Positions 41,777 to 49,434 of a stretch of DNA of 64,000 nucleotides are shown here, one piece after another (the first letter of the stretch is position 1; each line of letters starts with the position of its first letter). The stretch is taken from the NCBI RefSeq assembly GCF_013248995.1, contig NZ_JABRPK010000001.1, positions 248,001 to 312,000 on the forward strand, given 5' to 3'. This stretch comes from Frigoribacterium sp. VKM Ac-2836. GTDB taxonomy: Bacteria > Actinomycetota > Actinomycetes > Actinomycetales > Microbacteriaceae. The notes under the pieces are model-generated. The model saw nothing but the letters and a program-made list of their open reading frames with translations, was not told the DNA's origin and did not search any database. The translations under genes were made by a program, and so were the position numbers.

Positions 41777-42721
41777 GTGACGGCCGACCTGCCCGCCGGC
41801 ACCCGGCCGTTCCCGCTCGCGCTCGGGACCAACGTCTTCGGCTGGACCGTCGGCGCGCCCACCGCCCTCGAGGTGCTCGACCTCTTCGCCGACGACGGCG
41901 GCCGCATCGTCGACACGGCCGACGTCTACTCGGCGTGGCTGCCGGGCAACTCCGGTGGCGAGTCCGAGGCGATCATCGGGCGCTGGCTCGCCCGGCCGGG
42001 CAACCGCGACCGGGTCGTCCTGAGCACCAAGTGCGGTCAGCATCCCGATGCGCCGGGCCTGTCCCGCACCAGCATCCGCACCGCGGTCGAGGGGTCGCTG
42101 CGGCGTCTGCGCACCGATCACGTGGACTTCTACTTCACGCACTTCGACGACGACGAGACGCCCCTCGACGAGACCGTGGGTGCGCTCAGCGAGCTCGTCG
42201 ACGAGGGCAAGATCCTCTGCGCCGGGGCGTCCAACTACACGGGTGCGCGCCTCCGCCAGGCCCTCGCGATCGCCGACCGGGACGGCCTGCACCCGTTCCG
42301 GGTCGTCCAGGTCGCGTACAACCTGGTGCGCCGGGGCGAGTACGAGGGCGACGTCGCGGCGATCGTCGACCACTACGACCTCGCGGTGCTTCCGCACTCG
42401 TCCCTGGCGAGCGGTTTCTTGACGGGCAAGTACCGTCACGACGTGGGACGAGGGGACTCTCCGCGCGGAAGCCGGGCCCTCAGCTACGTCACGCCGCAGA
42501 ACCAGGGCACGCTCGAGGTCGTCGTCGAGATCGCCGAGCGGCTCGACGTCGAGCCGGGCGCCGTGGCCGTGGCCTGGCTGGCCTCCCGCGACAACGTCAT
42601 CGGTGCACTCGGCAGCGCCCGCACCTCACGACAGCTCGAGGGCCTGCTCGACGCCGCGCGGGTCGAGTTGACCGAGGGTGACCTGGCGTCGCTCGAAGCC
42701 GCCTCGCGCCCGCTCGACTGA
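41777..42721 (+). CDS. aldo/keto reductase
   Basis: A 314-residue (alpha/beta)8-barrel oxidoreductase. The catalytic tetrad is visible: Asp and Tyr in DTADVYSAW, Lys in VLSTKCGQ, His in FYFTHFDDDETP. The C-terminal NADPH region includes VIGALGSARTSRQLEGLL, typical of AKR family members that bind NADPH. The substrate is unknown. The start is uncertain: GTG 41777 gives the standard N-terminus but the frame stays open upstream over the promoter region of the GH13 gene. It is divergent from that gene. Confidence 0.88.
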   Translation: MTADLPAGTRPFPLALGTNVFGWTVGAPTALEVLDLFADDGGRIVDTADVYSAWLPGNSGGESEAIIGRWLARPGNRDRVVLSTKCGQHPDAPGLSRTSIRTAVEGSLRRLRTDHVDFYFTHFDDDETPLDETVGALSELVDEGKILCAGASNYTGARLRQALAIADRDGLHPFRVVQVAYNLVRRGEYEGDVAAIVDHYDLAVLPHSSLASGFLTGKYRHDVGRGDSPRGSRALSYVTPQNQGTLEVVVEIAERLDVEPGAVAVAWLASRDNVIGALGSARTSRQLEGLLDAARVELTEGDLASLEAASRPLD

Positions 42722-42733
42722 GGGGCGACGGGC

Positions 42734-43300
42734 TCAGTGATCGGCGCCGTCCGCATCCTGGGGGCGCCCGGGTGCGGGGCCCAGCGGCACGATCGTCGCG
42801 GTGCTCGGGTCCCAGCGCCGCAGCTGCGACAGCACCACCGGACGGCTCGCCGGGGCGTCGGCCTCCGCGAGGGCGACGAGGGCCCGCGCCACCTGGTCGG
42901 GCGTGAGGCGCGACGCGAGCGTGACGTGGGGTGTCCAACGACCGGGGGTGGTGTGCGGGACGTCCCCCGCGCCTCCGAGGCTCTCGTGCACGCGAGCGTG
43001 CAGGCGGAGCAGCTCACGGGTCACGACCACCGGCCGCACCAGCACGAGCCCGCGCGGCGGGGCACCGAAGAGCGAGAGCCCGCCGAGTTCGGCAGCCAAC
43101 GGCAGCGCCGCCGACAGGGGCAGGAGGCGCGGGTCGGCGGCCGGGTCGAGGCCCGGTCGGGCCACCAGGGTGACGTGCGGTGCGTTCGAGGTTCCGGCGT
43201 GGTCGCCCTGCGACGGAAGACCCGCCGCGGACAGCACGCGCCACTCGTCGCGGACGGCCTCGTCCGAGGCCGGGTCGAGCAGGAGTTCGAGGCTGTGCAT
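42734..43300 (-). CDS. 2'-5' RNA ligase family (2H phosphoesterase) protein
   Basis: A 188-residue protein with two HxT motifs at the ends of two symmetric lobes: NAPHVTLVAR and RWTPHVTLASRL. These define the 2H phosphoesterase superfamily, which acts on 2',3'-cyclic phosphates of RNA or ADP-ribose derivatives. The loop connecting the lobes is Leu/Pro-rich. Function here is not known. A CAGGAT element six bases before the ATG at 43300 resembles the leaderless -10 pattern. It carries one dispersed-repeat copy (43122-43131) and converges on the aldo/keto reductase with a 12-base gap. Confidence 0.85.
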   Translation of the reverse strand: MHSLELLLDPASDEAVRDEWRVLSAAGLPSQGDHAGTSNAPHVTLVARPGLDPAADPRLLPLSAALPLAAELGGLSLFGAPPRGLVLVRPVVVTRELLRLHARVHESLGGAGDVPHTTPGRWTPHVTLASRLTPDQVARALVALAEADAPASRPVVLSQLRRWDPSTATIVPLGPAPGRPQDADGADH

Positions 43301-43426
43301 CCGTCGATCCTGCCCCGGGCGCGGCTCGGCGGCCCGGGTCGTCGCGTGGCGTCGGCACCCCGTTCGCTCTGCTACCCTTGTCTGGTGCCAATCGGCAGCG
43401 GCCTCGGTCGCTCGTCTGGTGGTCAC

Positions 43427-43498
<72 letters not shown>

Positions 43499-43550
43499 CT
43501 GGCTGTCTCGGTCCCGTCCCGGTGTGATGCCGGCAGGGCCCGCAGCCTGC

Positions 43551-43624
43551 GGCGGGGTAGCTCAGTTGGTTAGAGCACACGGCTCATAATCGTGGTGTCG
43601 CGGGTTCAAGTCCCGCCCTCGCTA
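43551..43624 (+). tRNA. tRNA-Met (anticodon CAT), elongator type
   Basis: A 74-base tRNA: acceptor GGCGGGG / CCTCGCT, anticodon CAT in GCTCATAATC, T-arm GCGGGTTCAAGTCCCGC, discriminator A. The acceptor stem contains two G-U pairs, including G1-U72, which is unusual. Position 72 is not the C1-A72 mismatch of an initiator, so it is read as the elongator. Confidence 0.94.
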
Positions 43625-43628
43625 CCGC

Positions 43629-43657
43629 AGGCCCGGATCTCTCACGAGTTCGGGCCT
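43629..43657 (+). terminator. hairpin after the tRNA-Met gene
   Basis: AGGCCCG / CGGGCCT with a 15-base loop, starting five bases after the tRNA, probably ending the two-tRNA transcript. Confidence 0.65.
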
Positions 43658-43744
43658 TCGTCGTCGGTCGGCGACGATCGTCCGTTCTCGTCGGTCGATC
43701 GGTGCGCTGTCGGGCGTTGGTGTGCCGTCTCCGAGCGCCGGGCC

Positions 43745-43750
43745 TACGAT
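43745..43750 (+). promoter_or_regulatory. -10 element of the type III PKS operon
   Basis: TACGAT five bases before the PKS ATG at 43756, in line with the leaderless arrangement seen across the window. No clear -35 hexamer. Confidence 0.55.
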
Positions 43751-43755
43751 GAGGC

Positions 43756-44874
43756 ATGGCCGTGAGTATCCGAAGCATCGGCACCGCAGTGCCCCCGACC
43801 ATCATCCGACAAGACGACGTCCGCGAGATCTTCGCGACGCAGCCCGGCCTCGGCAGGCTCGGGCAGCGCATCGTCGGGGCCGCGTTCGGGGCATCGGCCA
43901 TCGAGACCCGGCACACCGTCGTCGACGAGCTCGACCGCCGTCCGCGTGAGGGCGAGCCGACGTTCTACGACGCCGGGTCGAACGAGATCCTGCGACCCGG
44001 CACGGGCGCTCGCAACCAGGTGTACGTCGACCGCTCGCCCGAGCTCTTCCTCTCCGCCGCCCGTGCCGCGCTCGAGGGTGCGCCCGACCTCGGTCCCGAC
44101 GACGTGACGCACGTGATCAGCGTGTCGTGCACCGGGTTCTTCGCGCCCGGGCCCGACTACCTGCTCGTGAGGGGTCTCGGGCTGTCACCGTCGACCCGTC
44201 GTCACCACCTCGGATTCATGGGTTGTTACGGGGCATTTCCCGCCCTCGCCGCGGCTCGCGACTTCTGCCTCGCCGATCCGGGTGCGGTCGTGCTCGTCGT
44301 CTGCGCCGAACTCTGCACCCTCCATCTGCGCAGTTCCGACGACCCCGACTCGATCGTCGCCTCGTCCGTCTTCGCCGACGGCGCCGCCGCCGCGGTGGTG
44401 ACCGCCCGCCCGGCACCCTCGGGTTCGGTCGTGCTCGACCTCGACGTTCTCGAGACGGTGCTGACCCCGGTCGGCGAGACGGACATGGCGTGGACCATCG
44501 GCGACCTGGGGTTCGACATGGTGCTCAGCAGCTACGTGCCGCAGATCATCGAGCTCCACATCGACTCGGCCTTGGCGCCCCTCTTCGAGGCGGGCGGCGT
44601 CGGCGTCGGCGACGTCGACCTCTGGGCCGTCCACCCGGGCGGTCGCAGCATCCTCGACCGCGTGCAGCAACAGCTGGGGCTCACCGACGCCCATCTCGCA
44701 CCCTCGCGCGGTGTGCTGCGCGACTACGGCAACATGTCGAGCGCGACCGTCCTCTTCATCCTCGGCGAGCTGCTCGCCGGGCCCGCCGCCCCTGCCCAGC
44801 GCGTGGGCGCCATGGCGTTCGGCCCCGGGCTGACCGTCGAGACCGCATTGATGACGCGGCGCGCGGTCTCGTGA
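43756..44874 (+). CDS. type III polyketide synthase (chalcone/stilbene synthase superfamily, alkylresorcinol-type candidate)
   Basis: A 372-residue homodimeric ketosynthase that builds aromatic polyketides from an acyl starter and malonyl-CoA. The complete catalytic triad is visible: Cys157 in GFMGCYGAFPAL, His293 in WAVHPGGRSIL, Asn326 in DYGNMSSATVLF. The C-terminal AFGPGLTVE box is intact. A further conserved Cys lies in SVSCTGFFAPGPDY. The gene starts a coupled operon with a methyltransferase and an FAD hydroxylase, the gene order of the Streptomyces griseus srsABC phenolic-lipid cluster (recalled). A fatty-acyl starter and resorcinol or pyrone product are inferred, not shown. It is preceded by two tRNA genes. 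Confidence 0.93.
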   Translation: MAVSIRSIGTAVPPTIIRQDDVREIFATQPGLGRLGQRIVGAAFGASAIETRHTVVDELDRRPREGEPTFYDAGSNEILRPGTGARNQVYVDRSPELFLSAARAALEGAPDLGPDDVTHVISVSCTGFFAPGPDYLLVRGLGLSPSTRRHHLGFMGCYGAFPALAAARDFCLADPGAVVLVVCAELCTLHLRSSDDPDSIVASSVFADGAAAAVVTARPAPSGSVVLDLDVLETVLTPVGETDMAWTIGDLGFDMVLSSYVPQIIELHIDSALAPLFEAGGVGVGDVDLWAVHPGGRSILDRVQQQLGLTDAHLAPSRGVLRDYGNMSSATVLFILGELLAGPAAPAQRVGAMAFGPGLTVETALMTRRAVS

Positions 44875-45653
44875 GCACGACCCGCACCTCCTCGATCGCC
44901 GTGCCGCCGCCCTGGTGGCCCGACCTGTCGCGGCGGGGTGCGGGCCTCGTCGAGCTGATGGACGACCCGGGGTGCGACCTCGAGCTCTTGAACGCCACCT
45001 ACCGCGCCTTCCCCGTGGTCAACGGTCTCGTCGCGGGGTGGCGTCGGGTCTACCTCCGCCATCTGCGCCCACTGCTGTCGGCGGAGCGGGTGACGCGCCT
45101 GCTCGACCTCGGGTCGGGCGGCGGTGACCTCGCACGGGCACTGGCGGGCTGGGCCCGGGGGGACGGCTTGCTGATCGAGATCGTGGGCGTCGACCCCGAC
45201 CACCGGGCCCACGACTTCGCGTCGTCGCGTCCGGTACCGGCGGGCGTGGAGTTCCGGCGGGCGTCGAGCGCCGAACTCGTCGCGGCCGGTGAGACCTTCG
45301 ACGTGGTCGTGTCGAACCACGTGCTGCACCACCTCGACGACGAGGCCCGGGAGGCCGTGCTCGACGACAGCGCCCGCCTGGCCACCCGTCTCGTGCTGCA
45401 CGCCGACATCGAACGGGCCCGCGGGGCGTATCTCGCCTACCGCGCGTCGACCTGGCCCTGGCGGACCCGGTCGTTCGTCCACGTGGACGGACTCCTGTCG
45501 ATCCGCCGCAGCTTCACGGCCGAGGAGCTGCTGGACGTGGCTCCCCGCGGCTGGCGTGTCGTGCGGCAGTGGCCGTTCCGTCTGCTGCTCGTCCGCGAGA
45601 TCCGCGCCGGCACGCTCGACGTCCCGAGAGGCGGTGGCCGTGCGGACGCATGA
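44871..45653 (+). CDS. SAM-dependent methyltransferase of the polyketide operon
   Basis: A 260-residue class I methyltransferase. The SAM-binding motif I is LLDLGSGGGDLARAL, motif II-like VGVDPDHRAHDFA, and the VVSNHVLHHLDDEARE segment is typical of small-molecule methyltransferases. The start GTG overlaps the PKS stop by four bases (GTGA), so the two are made together. By analogy with SrsB it would methylate a phenolic hydroxyl or ring carbon of the polyketide; C- versus O-methylation cannot be told. It overlaps the next gene by 14 bases. Confidence 0.88.
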   Translation: MSTTRTSSIAVPPPWWPDLSRRGAGLVELMDDPGCDLELLNATYRAFPVVNGLVAGWRRVYLRHLRPLLSAERVTRLLDLGSGGGDLARALAGWARGDGLLIEIVGVDPDHRAHDFASSRPVPAGVEFRRASSAELVAAGETFDVVVSNHVLHHLDDEAREAVLDDSARLATRLVLHADIERARGAYLAYRASTWPWRTRSFVHVDGLLSIRRSFTAEELLDVAPRGWRVVRQWPFRLLLVREIRAGTLDVPRGGGRADA

Positions 45654-46803
45654 CGTCCTGATCGTGGGCGGCGGCCCGGTCGGCGTGATGCTCGCCGCGG
45701 CGCTGGCCGATCGGGGCCTCGACGCCGTCGTCTGGGAGGCACGGGTCGACGACCCCGCGCACTCGCGCGCCCTCGGCGTGCACCCGCCCTCGATCGACCT
45801 GTTCGACCGGCTCGGGCTCGCGGACCACCTGCTGGCCGATGCCGTCCGCATCCGGCGCGGGATCGCCCGGAGTGGCTCGCGGACGGTGGGCGTCGTGCCG
45901 TTCGACCGCGCGTCGTCCCGGTGGCCGTTCGTCGCAGCCGTGCCGCAGGACCGTACCGAGGCCGTCTTGCGGGCCGGGCTCGCGGCTCGGCGGGACGACG
46001 CGTTGCGCCGGGGCGTCCGGTTCGTCGGGCTGGAGCAACGCGACGAGGACGTCGTCGTCCAGGGCGTGGACGGTGAGGGCCCCGTGGTGGTCGCCGCCCG
46101 GTTCGTCGTGGGGGCCGACGGCACGCGAAGTGCCGTCCGCGCCGCGTCGGGGCTCGACACCACGGTACGAGACCTGCCCGACCGGTACGTGATGGGTGAC
46201 TTCGCGGACGCCACGGGTCACGGGACCGACGCCGTCATCCACCTGGAGCGCACCGGGGTGGTCGAGTCGTTCCCCTTGCCCGCCGGGCGACGACGGTTCG
46301 TCGTGCACGCCGGTGCCGAGCGTCGGCCGGCCTCCACCGTCACCGCGGAGGAGGTGGCCCGGCTCGTGACGGACCGTACGGGCGTACCCGTCGACCCGAC
46401 GAGCTCGACCATGGCGAGCGCGTTCGGGGTCCGGCGACGACTGGCCACGCGGACGGTCGTCGGCCGCGTCGTGCTCATCGGTGACGCCGCCCACGAGATC
46501 AGCCCCATCGGCGGACAGGGCATGAACCTCGGCTGGCTCGACGGACACGCGCTCGAGAACGTGATCGCGGCGGCGGTGAAGCTGAGGGGTGGCCGGATGC
46601 TCGACCCGACGGCCTTCGACCGGTTCGAGGCCGACCGTGCTCGCGCGGCGGTCCGCGCCGCCCGTCAGGCCGAGTGGAACACCGCGCTCGGTCGGCCCGT
46701 CGGCAGCGGCACCGCTCGGGCCCGCGATCTGGCGCTCGCGGCGGTGCTCCGTTCGCCGAGCCGACACCTGCTCGCCTCGGTCTACGCGATGCGCTGGGCC
46801 TGA
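45640..46803 (+). CDS. FAD-dependent monooxygenase (aromatic hydroxylase type) of the polyketide operon
   Basis: A 387-residue group A flavoprotein hydroxylase. The FAD motif is VLIVGGGPVGVMLAAALADRG, the DG motif VVGADGTRSAVRAA, and the GD motif VVLIGDAAHEISPIGGQGMN, in the order found in phenol and salicylate hydroxylases. It probably oxygenates the polyketide ring, perhaps to a quinone, as SrsC does in S. griseus. GTG 45640 is preferred since GAGAGG lies eight bases upstream; GTG 45634 is possible. The C-terminal third is Arg/Ala-rich. It is the last gene of the operon and is followed by an 8-base tandem repeat. Confidence 0.9.
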   Translation: MRTHDVLIVGGGPVGVMLAAALADRGLDAVVWEARVDDPAHSRALGVHPPSIDLFDRLGLADHLLADAVRIRRGIARSGSRTVGVVPFDRASSRWPFVAAVPQDRTEAVLRAGLAARRDDALRRGVRFVGLEQRDEDVVVQGVDGEGPVVVAARFVVGADGTRSAVRAASGLDTTVRDLPDRYVMGDFADATGHGTDAVIHLERTGVVESFPLPAGRRRFVVHAGAERRPASTVTAEEVARLVTDRTGVPVDPTSSTMASAFGVRRRLATRTVVGRVVLIGDAAHEISPIGGQGMNLGWLDGHALENVIAAAVKLRGGRMLDPTAFDRFEADRARAAVRAARQAEWNTALGRPVGSGTARARDLALAAVLRSPSRHLLASVYAMRWA

Positions 46804-46862
46804 GAGGCCCGCGGCCCGGCCCTCCTGGTGCGACGTCGCCCGGTGCGACGTGACGTCGTGCC

Positions 46863-46918
46863 AGGCCGTTAGGCCGTCAGGGCGTCAGGCCGTCAGGCCG
46901 TCAGGCCGTCAGGCCGTC
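46863..46918. repeat. tandem array of an 8-base unit (AGGCCGTC), seven copies
   Basis: Seven consecutive units from 46863: the first ends in T instead of C, the third has one change (AGGGCGTC), and the other five are identical; a partial eighth follows. The array lies in the gap between the convergent hydroxylase and UbiA genes and runs into the UbiA stop codon (TGA at 46919-46917). Likely prone to slippage (variable-number repeat). Confidence 0.9.
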
Positions 46919-47819
46919 AGGCGACGATCGTGCCGCCGCTGAGAGCCAGCTGCACCACGAGCAGCAGGGCCGCGACCATGATCAACCGGAAGAGGGTCCG
47001 GTCGATGCGCCCTGCGATGACGAGACGCATGCCGACGAGGGCGATGACGAGCGTCACGACGGAGCCGACCACCGCCGCCACGAGGCCAGGGGTCGACGCG
47101 CCGCCGCCCAGCTGACCCGACAGCAACAGGACCGTCGCGACCCCCAGCGCCACGAACGCCGTGATGCCCGAGAGGGTGCGCCCCAGGCGATGCGGCAGTC
47201 CCGCGATGCCCGTCCGGGCGTCGTCCTCGAGGTCGGGCAGCACGTTCGTGAAGTGGATCGCGACACCGAAGACCCCGCCGACCGCCACGGCCCAGGCGGC
47301 GGGCGGTGCCGGTGGCGACGCGGCGAGCGTGGCGACGGCGGGCAGCAGGCCGAAGCTCACGACGAACGGCACCACGGAGGCCGGCGTGCGCTTGAGGCCC
47401 AGGTCGTAGGCCCACCCCGAGGCCACGAGCACGAGGTGCGCCGTGCCGGCCGCCGGTCCCAGCGCGTACGAGGGCACGAGCATCAGGACTCCGCAGGCCA
47501 CCGCCGCCGTGCGGACGGCCGACACGCTGACACGGCCCTGAGCGACCGGCTTGTCGGTCCGGCCCACGGCCCGGTCACGTCCGGCGTCGAGCCAGTCGTT
47601 GGCGAAGCCGATCGAGGCCTGCCCGAGCAGCACGGCGAGGGCGAGCAGCGCGAGCCGGTCGACGGGCAGACCCGAGGAGGCGCCGAGCACGACCGCGAGG
47701 ACGGTCACCACGACCGTCGGGCCCGGGTGGGTCGAGCCGACGAGAGCGATGGCCCGGGAGGCCGCGGCGCCGGGCCATCGGGTGTCGCGAGGCGTGCCGT
47801 GAGGCCCGGGGGAGGTCAT
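46917..47819 (-). CDS. UbiA-family prenyltransferase
   Basis: A 300-residue polytopic enzyme of the UbiA superfamily with about nine helices. Motif 1 is NDWLDAGRD (Asn74, Asp75, Asp78, Asp82) followed by RAVGRTDKPVAQG; motif 2 is DLEDD (196-200) before ARTGIAGLPHRLG; YDLGLK (138-143) also fits. It differs clearly from menA in this window, so it is not the menaquinone enzyme. Facing the type III PKS operon tail to tail, it may prenylate the polyketide or another aromatic (inference). ATG 47819 sits six bases behind TAGGGT (47831-47826). The stop lies in the tandem repeat. Confidence 0.9.
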   Translation of the reverse strand: MTSPGPHGTPRDTRWPGAAASRAIALVGSTHPGPTVVVTVLAVVLGASSGLPVDRLALLALAVLLGQASIGFANDWLDAGRDRAVGRTDKPVAQGRVSVSAVRTAAVACGVLMLVPSYALGPAAGTAHLVLVASGWAYDLGLKRTPASVVPFVVSFGLLPAVATLAASPPAPPAAWAVAVGGVFGVAIHFTNVLPDLEDDARTGIAGLPHRLGRTLSGITAFVALGVATVLLLSGQLGGGASTPGLVAAVVGSVVTLVIALVGMRLVIAGRIDRTLFRLIMVAALLLVVQLALSGGTIVA

Positions 47820-47825
47820 CCGCTC

Positions 47826-47831
47826 ACCCTA
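47826..47831 (-). promoter_or_regulatory. -10 element of the UbiA gene
   Basis: TAGGGT on the minus strand, six bases before the UbiA ATG; leaderless arrangement. Confidence 0.55.
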
Positions 47832-48104
47832 GACGGGGCGTCGGGCGGAGCGGGCGGACGGTGCCGTCACCCGGAGCGGACGTGAAGAGGTGCACCCGAG
47901 TCCGGGGGAGGACTCGGATGCACCTCGTCGCACCCTCGGCGCTCGAGGTGCAGGTGGATCAGTACCGGCACGCGCCGGATGAGGGTGCCCACGTCGAGTT
48001 ACCATCCCAGACGTGCCTGGAGTGTACGACGAAGGCGGGCGGATCGGAAGGGTCCCGACGGCGGGATTCGCGGATCGACCCGGGCGGGGTCGGACGGTGG
48101 GGCC
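47832..48104. other. 273-base intergenic stretch between UbiA and DUF3072 genes
   Basis: No convincing gene. It contains one strong hairpin (47887-47926). A minus-strand frame beginning near 48004 has atypical codon use and no ribosome site. The rest shows no repeat that I can name. Confidence 0.5.
47887..47926. terminator. long hairpin, probable terminator
   Basis: GAGGTGCACCCGAGTCC against GGACTCGGATGCACCTC: 16 of 17 positions pair, with one C-A mismatch and loop GGGGGA. It lies about 180 bases downstream of the minus-strand DUF3072 gene and upstream of the UbiA promoter, so it would insulate the two. No T-run follows on either strand. Confidence 0.6.
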
Positions 48105-48479
48105 TCAGGCCCCCCGGCCGGTCTTCTGCTGGAGGCGGTCGATGTGCTCGCTGGCCTCGGCCTTTGTCATGTCGGCGGGCAACTCTTCGCCCGCCTCACG
48201 AGCGAGGGTGTCGAGGTAGCTCTTCTGCGGGCCGGTGATGGGCTCGTCGCCGGTGACCCAGTCGTCGGGGTCTTTCGAGGCCGTGCTGCCGGCGTCGGGG
48301 CGGGCGCCGCCGAGGGTCTCGCCGTGTGCGGGGCTCGAGTTCTCGTCGCGGGCCGTGGCGGCCTGGTCGGTCTGCTCGGTCTGCTCGGTGGTCGTCGTGT
48401 CGGTGGTCGTCGTCTCGTCGGACTCGGCCGCTGCCGGGTCGACGGGGGTGATGTCGGGGTCGATGTTCGCGTCGCTCAT
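48105..48479 (-). CDS. DUF3072-domain protein
   Basis: A 124-residue soluble protein. The N-terminal half is low-complexity, rich in Thr, Asp, Glu and Gln. The C-terminal 55 residues match DUF3072: DDWVTGDEPITGPQKSYLDT, then LPADMTKAEASEHIDRLQ. Proteins with this domain are common in Actinobacteria and of unknown function; the helical C-terminal KAEAS-IDxLQ segment resembles SAP/Lsr2-tail-like DNA-binding motifs only loosely. ATG 48479 lies six bases behind TACGGT (48491-48486), a leaderless start. Confidence 0.85.
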   Translation of the reverse strand: MSDANIDPDITPVDPAAAESDETTTTDTTTTEQTEQTDQAATARDENSSPAHGETLGGARPDAGSTASKDPDDWVTGDEPITGPQKSYLDTLAREAGEELPADMTKAEASEHIDRLQQKTGRGA

Positions 48480-48547
48480 GACGTGACCGTACGCCGTGCC
48501 CCCGACACCGGGCCGGGTGTCGTACCCCGCTGGTTAGACTCGATCTC

Positions 48548-49006
48548 GTGTCCGTGAACCCTGATCTGCAAGGGCGGGTCTTCCCGCCGGCCCCGCCCTA
48601 CCTGGTGGGTCGAGAGAAGGTGCGCGAGTTCGCCCGTGCCACCGGCTCGACGAGCCCCCTGTCGCTCGACGTCGAGGCGGCCCGAGCGGCCGGCCACGCC
48701 GACGTCGTCGCACCGCCGACCTTCGCCGTCGTCGTGCAAGAGGCGACCCTCGCCCAGTTGCTCGCCGAGCCCGACGCGGGCATCGACTTCTCCCGCGTCG
48801 TCCACGGCGAGCAGCGCTTCTCGCTCTCGCGCCCGATCGTCGCGGGTGACGAGCTCACGGCGACCCTGACGGTCACGAGCGTCAAGACGCTGGGCGGCAA
48901 CGCGATGGTCACCGCGTCGTCCGACATGCGCGACGTCGAGGGGCGGCACGTGGTCACGGCCGTGTCGACGCTGGTCGTCCGCGCCGACGACGAGGTCGCC
49001 GCATGA
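48548..49006 (+). CDS. HadA-like (3R)-hydroxyacyl-ACP dehydratase subunit, MaoC N-terminal type
   Basis: A 152-residue hot-dog-fold protein (VSVNPDLQGRVFPPAPPYLV start). It resembles the FAS1-like/MaoC N-terminal subunit that pairs with a catalytic MaoC subunit, as in mycobacterial HadA/HadC with HadB. It lacks the catalytic Asp-His hydratase motif and so likely binds the acyl chain. GTG 48548 is seven bases behind TAGACT (48535-48540). The stop overlaps the next ATG by four bases, matching an obligate heterodimer. Likely role: FAS II dehydration. In mycobacteria these genes lie near secE-nusG, as here. Confidence 0.85.
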   Translation: MSVNPDLQGRVFPPAPPYLVGREKVREFARATGSTSPLSLDVEAARAAGHADVVAPPTFAVVVQEATLAQLLAEPDAGIDFSRVVHGEQRFSLSRPIVAGDELTATLTVTSVKTLGGNAMVTASSDMRDVEGRHVVTAVSTLVVRADDEVAA

Positions 49007-49434
49007 GCGCGCTCGAGGTCGGTCAGGTCGTGGCCGAGAAGGCCTACTCCCTGACCCGCGACTCTCTCGTGCGGTACGCCGGCGCCTCGGGTGACTTCAA
49101 CCCCATCCACTACCGCGACGACGTGGCGACCGACGTCGGCCTTCCCGGCGTCCTGGCCCATGGGATGCTGACGATGGGTACCGCCGTCCAGCCGGTCGTC
49201 GAATGGCTCGAGGGTGCGGGTGACGACGCCGGCGTGCTCGGCCGGGTGACCGACTACCAGGTGCGCTTCACGCGCCCCGTCGTGGTCGACCCGACCCACG
49301 GCGCCGAGATCGCCGTCGTCGCGAAGGTGGGCAAGCTCGACGGCGAGGCCGGCACGGCTCGCATCGACCTGACCGTGACCTCGGGCGGCCAGACCGTGCT
49401 GGGCAAGGCCCAGGTCGTGGTGACGCTGGCGTGA
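49003..49434 (+). CDS. HadB-like MaoC-family dehydratase, catalytic subunit
   Basis: A 143-residue MaoC hot-dog protein with the hydratase 2 catalytic motif in YAGASGDFNPIHYRDD (Asp and His) and LPGVLAHGMLTMG after it. It pairs with the HadA-like protein encoded just upstream to dehydrate (3R)-hydroxyacyl-ACP. The ATGA overlap on the 5' side and GTGA overlap with murB on the 3' side put three genes on one transcript, linking fatty-acid and peptidoglycan precursor synthesis, an arrangement also seen in other Actinobacteria (recalled). Confidence 0.9.
   Translation: MSALEVGQVVAEKAYSLTRDSLVRYAGASGDFNPIHYRDDVATDVGLPGVLAHGMLTMGTAVQPVVEWLEGAGDDAGVLGRVTDYQVRFTRPVVVDPTHGAEIAVVAKVGKLDGEAGTARIDLTVTSGGQTVLGKAQVVVTLA

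Noticed and set aside
47888-48004. Small minus-strand ORF starting near 48004
   Set aside because: Atypical codon use, no ribosome site and no -10 element at leaderless distance.
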